A stretch of DNA of 64,000 bases. Source: Chelativorans sp. ZYF759 (GTDB taxonomy: Bacteria > Pseudomonadota > Alphaproteobacteria > Rhizobiales > Rhizobiaceae). Positions 62,375 through 64,000 of the stretch are shown piece by piece. The position numbers and the translations under genes are program-made. The DNA is taken from the NCBI RefSeq assembly GCF_012911015.1, contig NZ_WVVV01000012.1:7325-71324 (forward strand). Reading direction: 5' to 3'. The notes beneath the pieces were generated by a model, which searched no databases, was not told the origin of the DNA, and saw only the letters and a list, made by a program, of their open reading frames with translations. Position 1 is the first letter of the stretch. Each line of letters begins with the position of its first letter.

Positions 62375-63547
62375 ATGTCGACCAACCCCGCCACCGTCCT
62401 GAACGTGCCCCGCCCCGAATGGGCGCAGGACGATGTCGCCATGTTGCAGGACATGGCGACGCGCTTCCTGACGGACGAGATCCTGCCGCGCTACGATGAA
62501 TTCGAGGACGCGGAGATCTTCGACCGGGAGAGCTGGAAGAAGGCCGGCGAGAACGGCCTTCTCTGCGCCTCCATGCCGGAGGAATATGGCGGTTCGGGCG
62601 GCACCTACGCTCATGAGAGCGCGATCATCGAGGCGATCAGCCATGTCGGCGTCGATGGCTTCGGCATCGCGTTGCACAATTCCATCGTCGCGCCCTACAT
62701 CGCCCATTACGGCTCGGAAGAGCAAAAGAAGAGATGGCTGCCGAAGATGGCGACCGGCGAGCTGATCGGTGCCATCGCCATGACCGAGCCCGGGGCGGGT
62801 TCGGACCTGCAAGGGGTCAAGACCCGCGCGGTCAAGGACGGCAACCACTACCGCATCAACGGTTCCAAGACATTCATCACCAACGGGCAGCTGGCCAATC
62901 TGATCGTCGTCGTCACCAAGACCGATCCGGAAAAGGGTGCCAAGGGCACCTCGCTGATCGTGGTCGAGACCGACGAGGTGGAAGGTTTCCAGCGCGGTCG
63001 CAACCTCGACAAGATCGGCCTGAAGTCGAACGACACGTCGGAACTCTTCTTCAACGACGTGCGCGTGCCGACCTCCAACCTGCTGGGCACCGAGGAAGGG
63101 CAGGGCTTCGTCCAGCTCATGCAGCAGCTTCCGCAGGAACGGCTGCAGATCGGCGGCACGGCGATCGCCATGGTCGAGCGCGCGCTGGCGGTCACCATCG
63201 ACTACGTCAAGGAGCGCAAGGCCTTCGGCAAGGCGGTCATCGACTTCCAGAACACGCAGTTCACGCTGGCCGAGCTGAAGACAGAGGCCACCATCGGCCG
63301 CGTCTTCTACAATGATTGCGTGGCGCGCCATGTGAAGGGCGAGCTCGATCCGGTCACCGCCTCGATGGCGAAATACTGGCTGACCGACCTGCAGGGCAAG
63401 GTCGCCGACGAATGCCTGCAGCTGCATGGCGGCTATGGCTACATGAACGAATATCCGATCGCCCGGATGTGGCGCGACGCCCGCGTCCAGCGCATCTATG
63501 GCGGCACCAACGAGATCATGAAGCTTCTGATCGCCAGAAGCTTGTAG
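62375..63547 (+). CDS. Acyl-CoA dehydrogenase (short/medium-chain type)
   Basis: A 390-residue flavoenzyme that introduces the alpha-beta double bond in acyl-CoA. Signature [18 protein letters not shown] and [20 protein letters not shown] followed by [20 protein letters not shown] are complete. The ATG at 62375 has GAGGAGG upstream; a TTG three bases earlier is possible. It lies 45 bp after the previous gene and 19 bp before the thiolase, in one operon. Confidence 0.95.
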   Translation: MSTNPATVLNVPRPEWAQDDVAMLQDMATRFLTDEILPRYDEFEDAEIFDRESWKKAGENGLLCASMPEEYGGSGGTYAHESAIIEAISHVGVDGFGIALHNSIVAPYIAHYGSEEQKKRWLPKMATGELIGAIAMTEPGAGSDLQGVKTRAVKDGNHYRINGSKTFITNGQLANLIVVVTKTDPEKGAKGTSLIVVETDEVEGFQRGRNLDKIGLKSNDTSELFFNDVRVPTSNLLGTEEGQGFVQLMQQLPQERLQIGGTAIAMVERALAVTIDYVKERKAFGKAVIDFQNTQFTLAELKTEATIGRVFYNDCVARHVKGELDPVTASMAKYWLTDLQGKVADECLQLHGGYGYMNEYPIARMWRDARVQRIYGGTNEIMKLLIARSL

Positions 63548-63566
63548 GAACACAGGGAGAAATCAG

Positions 63567-64000
63567 ATGGCAGATGCATTTGTCTATGACGCCGTGCGCA
63601 CGCCGCGCGGACGCGGCAAGAAGGACGGCTCTCTGCATGAGGTTCCGGCCGTGCGCCTCGGCGCCAAGGTCCTGGAAGCCGTGCGCGACCGCAACGGGCT
63701 CGACACGACCAAGGTCGACGACATCATCTTCGGCTGCGTCGATCCCGTCGGCGAGGCCGGCTCGGTGATCCCGCGCTCGGCCGCCTTCGAGGCCGGCTAC
63801 GACAACAAGGCCCCCGGTCTCCAAATCTCGCGCTTCTGCGCGTCCGGCCTCGACGCCATCAATCTGGGCGCGGCCAAGATCGCCGGCGGCTCGGACGGGA
63901 TCGTGATCGCGGGCGGTGTGGAATCGATGAGCCGCGTCGGCATGGGCATGTCGGGCGGCGCCTGGTTCATGGACCCCTCGGTCGGCCTGCCCTCCTACTT
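63567..64000 (+). CDS. Acetyl-CoA C-acyltransferase (thiolase), 5' part
   Basis: The first 144 residues of a thiolase that ends the beta-oxidation cycle; the gene runs past the window. It begins MADAFVYDAVRTPRGRGKKD, and the active-site Cys region is GLQISRFCASGLDAINLGA, followed by VIAGGVESMSRVGMGM. The FadA type is likely, since a FadB-like gene usually follows in this operon. It has a GGGAGA site before the ATG. Confidence 0.94.
   Translation, partial: MADAFVYDAVRTPRGRGKKDGSLHEVPAVRLGAKVLEAVRDRNGLDTTKVDDIIFGCVDPVGEAGSVIPRSAAFEAGYDNKAPGLQISRFCASGLDAINLGAAKIAGGSDGIVIAGGVESMSRVGMGMSGGAWFMDPSVGLPSY

Noticed and set aside
60452-63553. A 1033-codon minus-strand frame opposite the acyl-CoA dehydrogenase genes.
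   Set aside because: It spans two well-supported flavoenzyme genes and lacks domain motifs. It reflects high third-position GC, not a gene.

Overview
The window is about 64 kb of high-G+C chromosomal DNA from an alphaproteobacterium, most likely a member of the Hyphomicrobiales (Rhizobiales). The evidence is the gene order rpsA-cmk-aroA-TIGR02300-tRNA-Ala, a class II (CP4-like) AroA, a BA14K protein, an Alph_Pro_TM protein, a rhizobial-type PodJ polarity factor and the NnrU/NirK/NnrS set. No species can be named from this sequence alone. I saw no transposase, phage, CRISPR array or rRNA.

Layout. 1-1.3 kb: 3' end of a zinc-binding protein gene (znuA), a small hypothetical protein and a CsbD protein. 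1.4-6.3 kb: rpsA, cmk, aroA, a TIGR02300 gene and tRNA-Ala(GGC). 6.4-11 kb: a secreted hypothetical protein, a MocR-type regulator, pgi and a HAD phosphatase. 11-14 kb: a FadD-type acyl-CoA ligase carrying a 230-residue histone-H1-like extension, and a DUF924 protein. 14-19.8 kb: a five-gene peptide/nickel-type ABC transporter. 20-21.9 kb: BA14K, DUF533 and a small HTH protein.

22-27 kb is a nitrite/NO block: nnrU, nirK, nnrS, a DUF1858 redox protein, a group III truncated haemoglobin, a DUF454 protein and an NnrR-like Crp/Fnr regulator. Putative NNR boxes lie between nnrU and nirK and in front of the regulator. 27.1-31.2 kb is a copper block. Two divergent CueR-type promoters with 19-bp spacers drive a leftward operon (34-residue membrane peptide, membrane protein, HMA chaperone) and a rightward operon (CopB-type ATPase, metal-binding protein, DUF305 protein). 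The two blocks fit together because NirK is a copper enzyme.

31.5-35.2 kb holds a second-type PgsA, a GT2 glycosyltransferase, a secreted CrtC/AttH-lipocalin protein and a MarR regulator. A shared 13-bp dyad lies at three of their promoters, so this looks like a small, possibly undescribed envelope-lipid regulon. 35.3-39.4 kb: tRNA-Thr(CGT) and a form II coxSLM-type molybdenum hydroxylase operon. 39.6-46.8 kb: a secreted 5'-nucleotidase, a glycine-betaine-type ABC transporter (proVWX), a DMT exporter and a nitronate monooxygenase. 47-54 kb: a membrane-anchored unknown and the four-gene ligase-associated DNA repair module (ligase, exonuclease, DEXH helicase, PdeM). 54-64 kb: an Alph_Pro_TM protein, a TSUP transporter, podJ, a LiuR-like MerR regulator and a fatty-acid/acyl-CoA degradation operon that runs off the end. 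A near-identical 22-bp palindrome lies in front of this operon and, 14 kb away, in front of the nitronate monooxygenase gene, which suggests one regulon.
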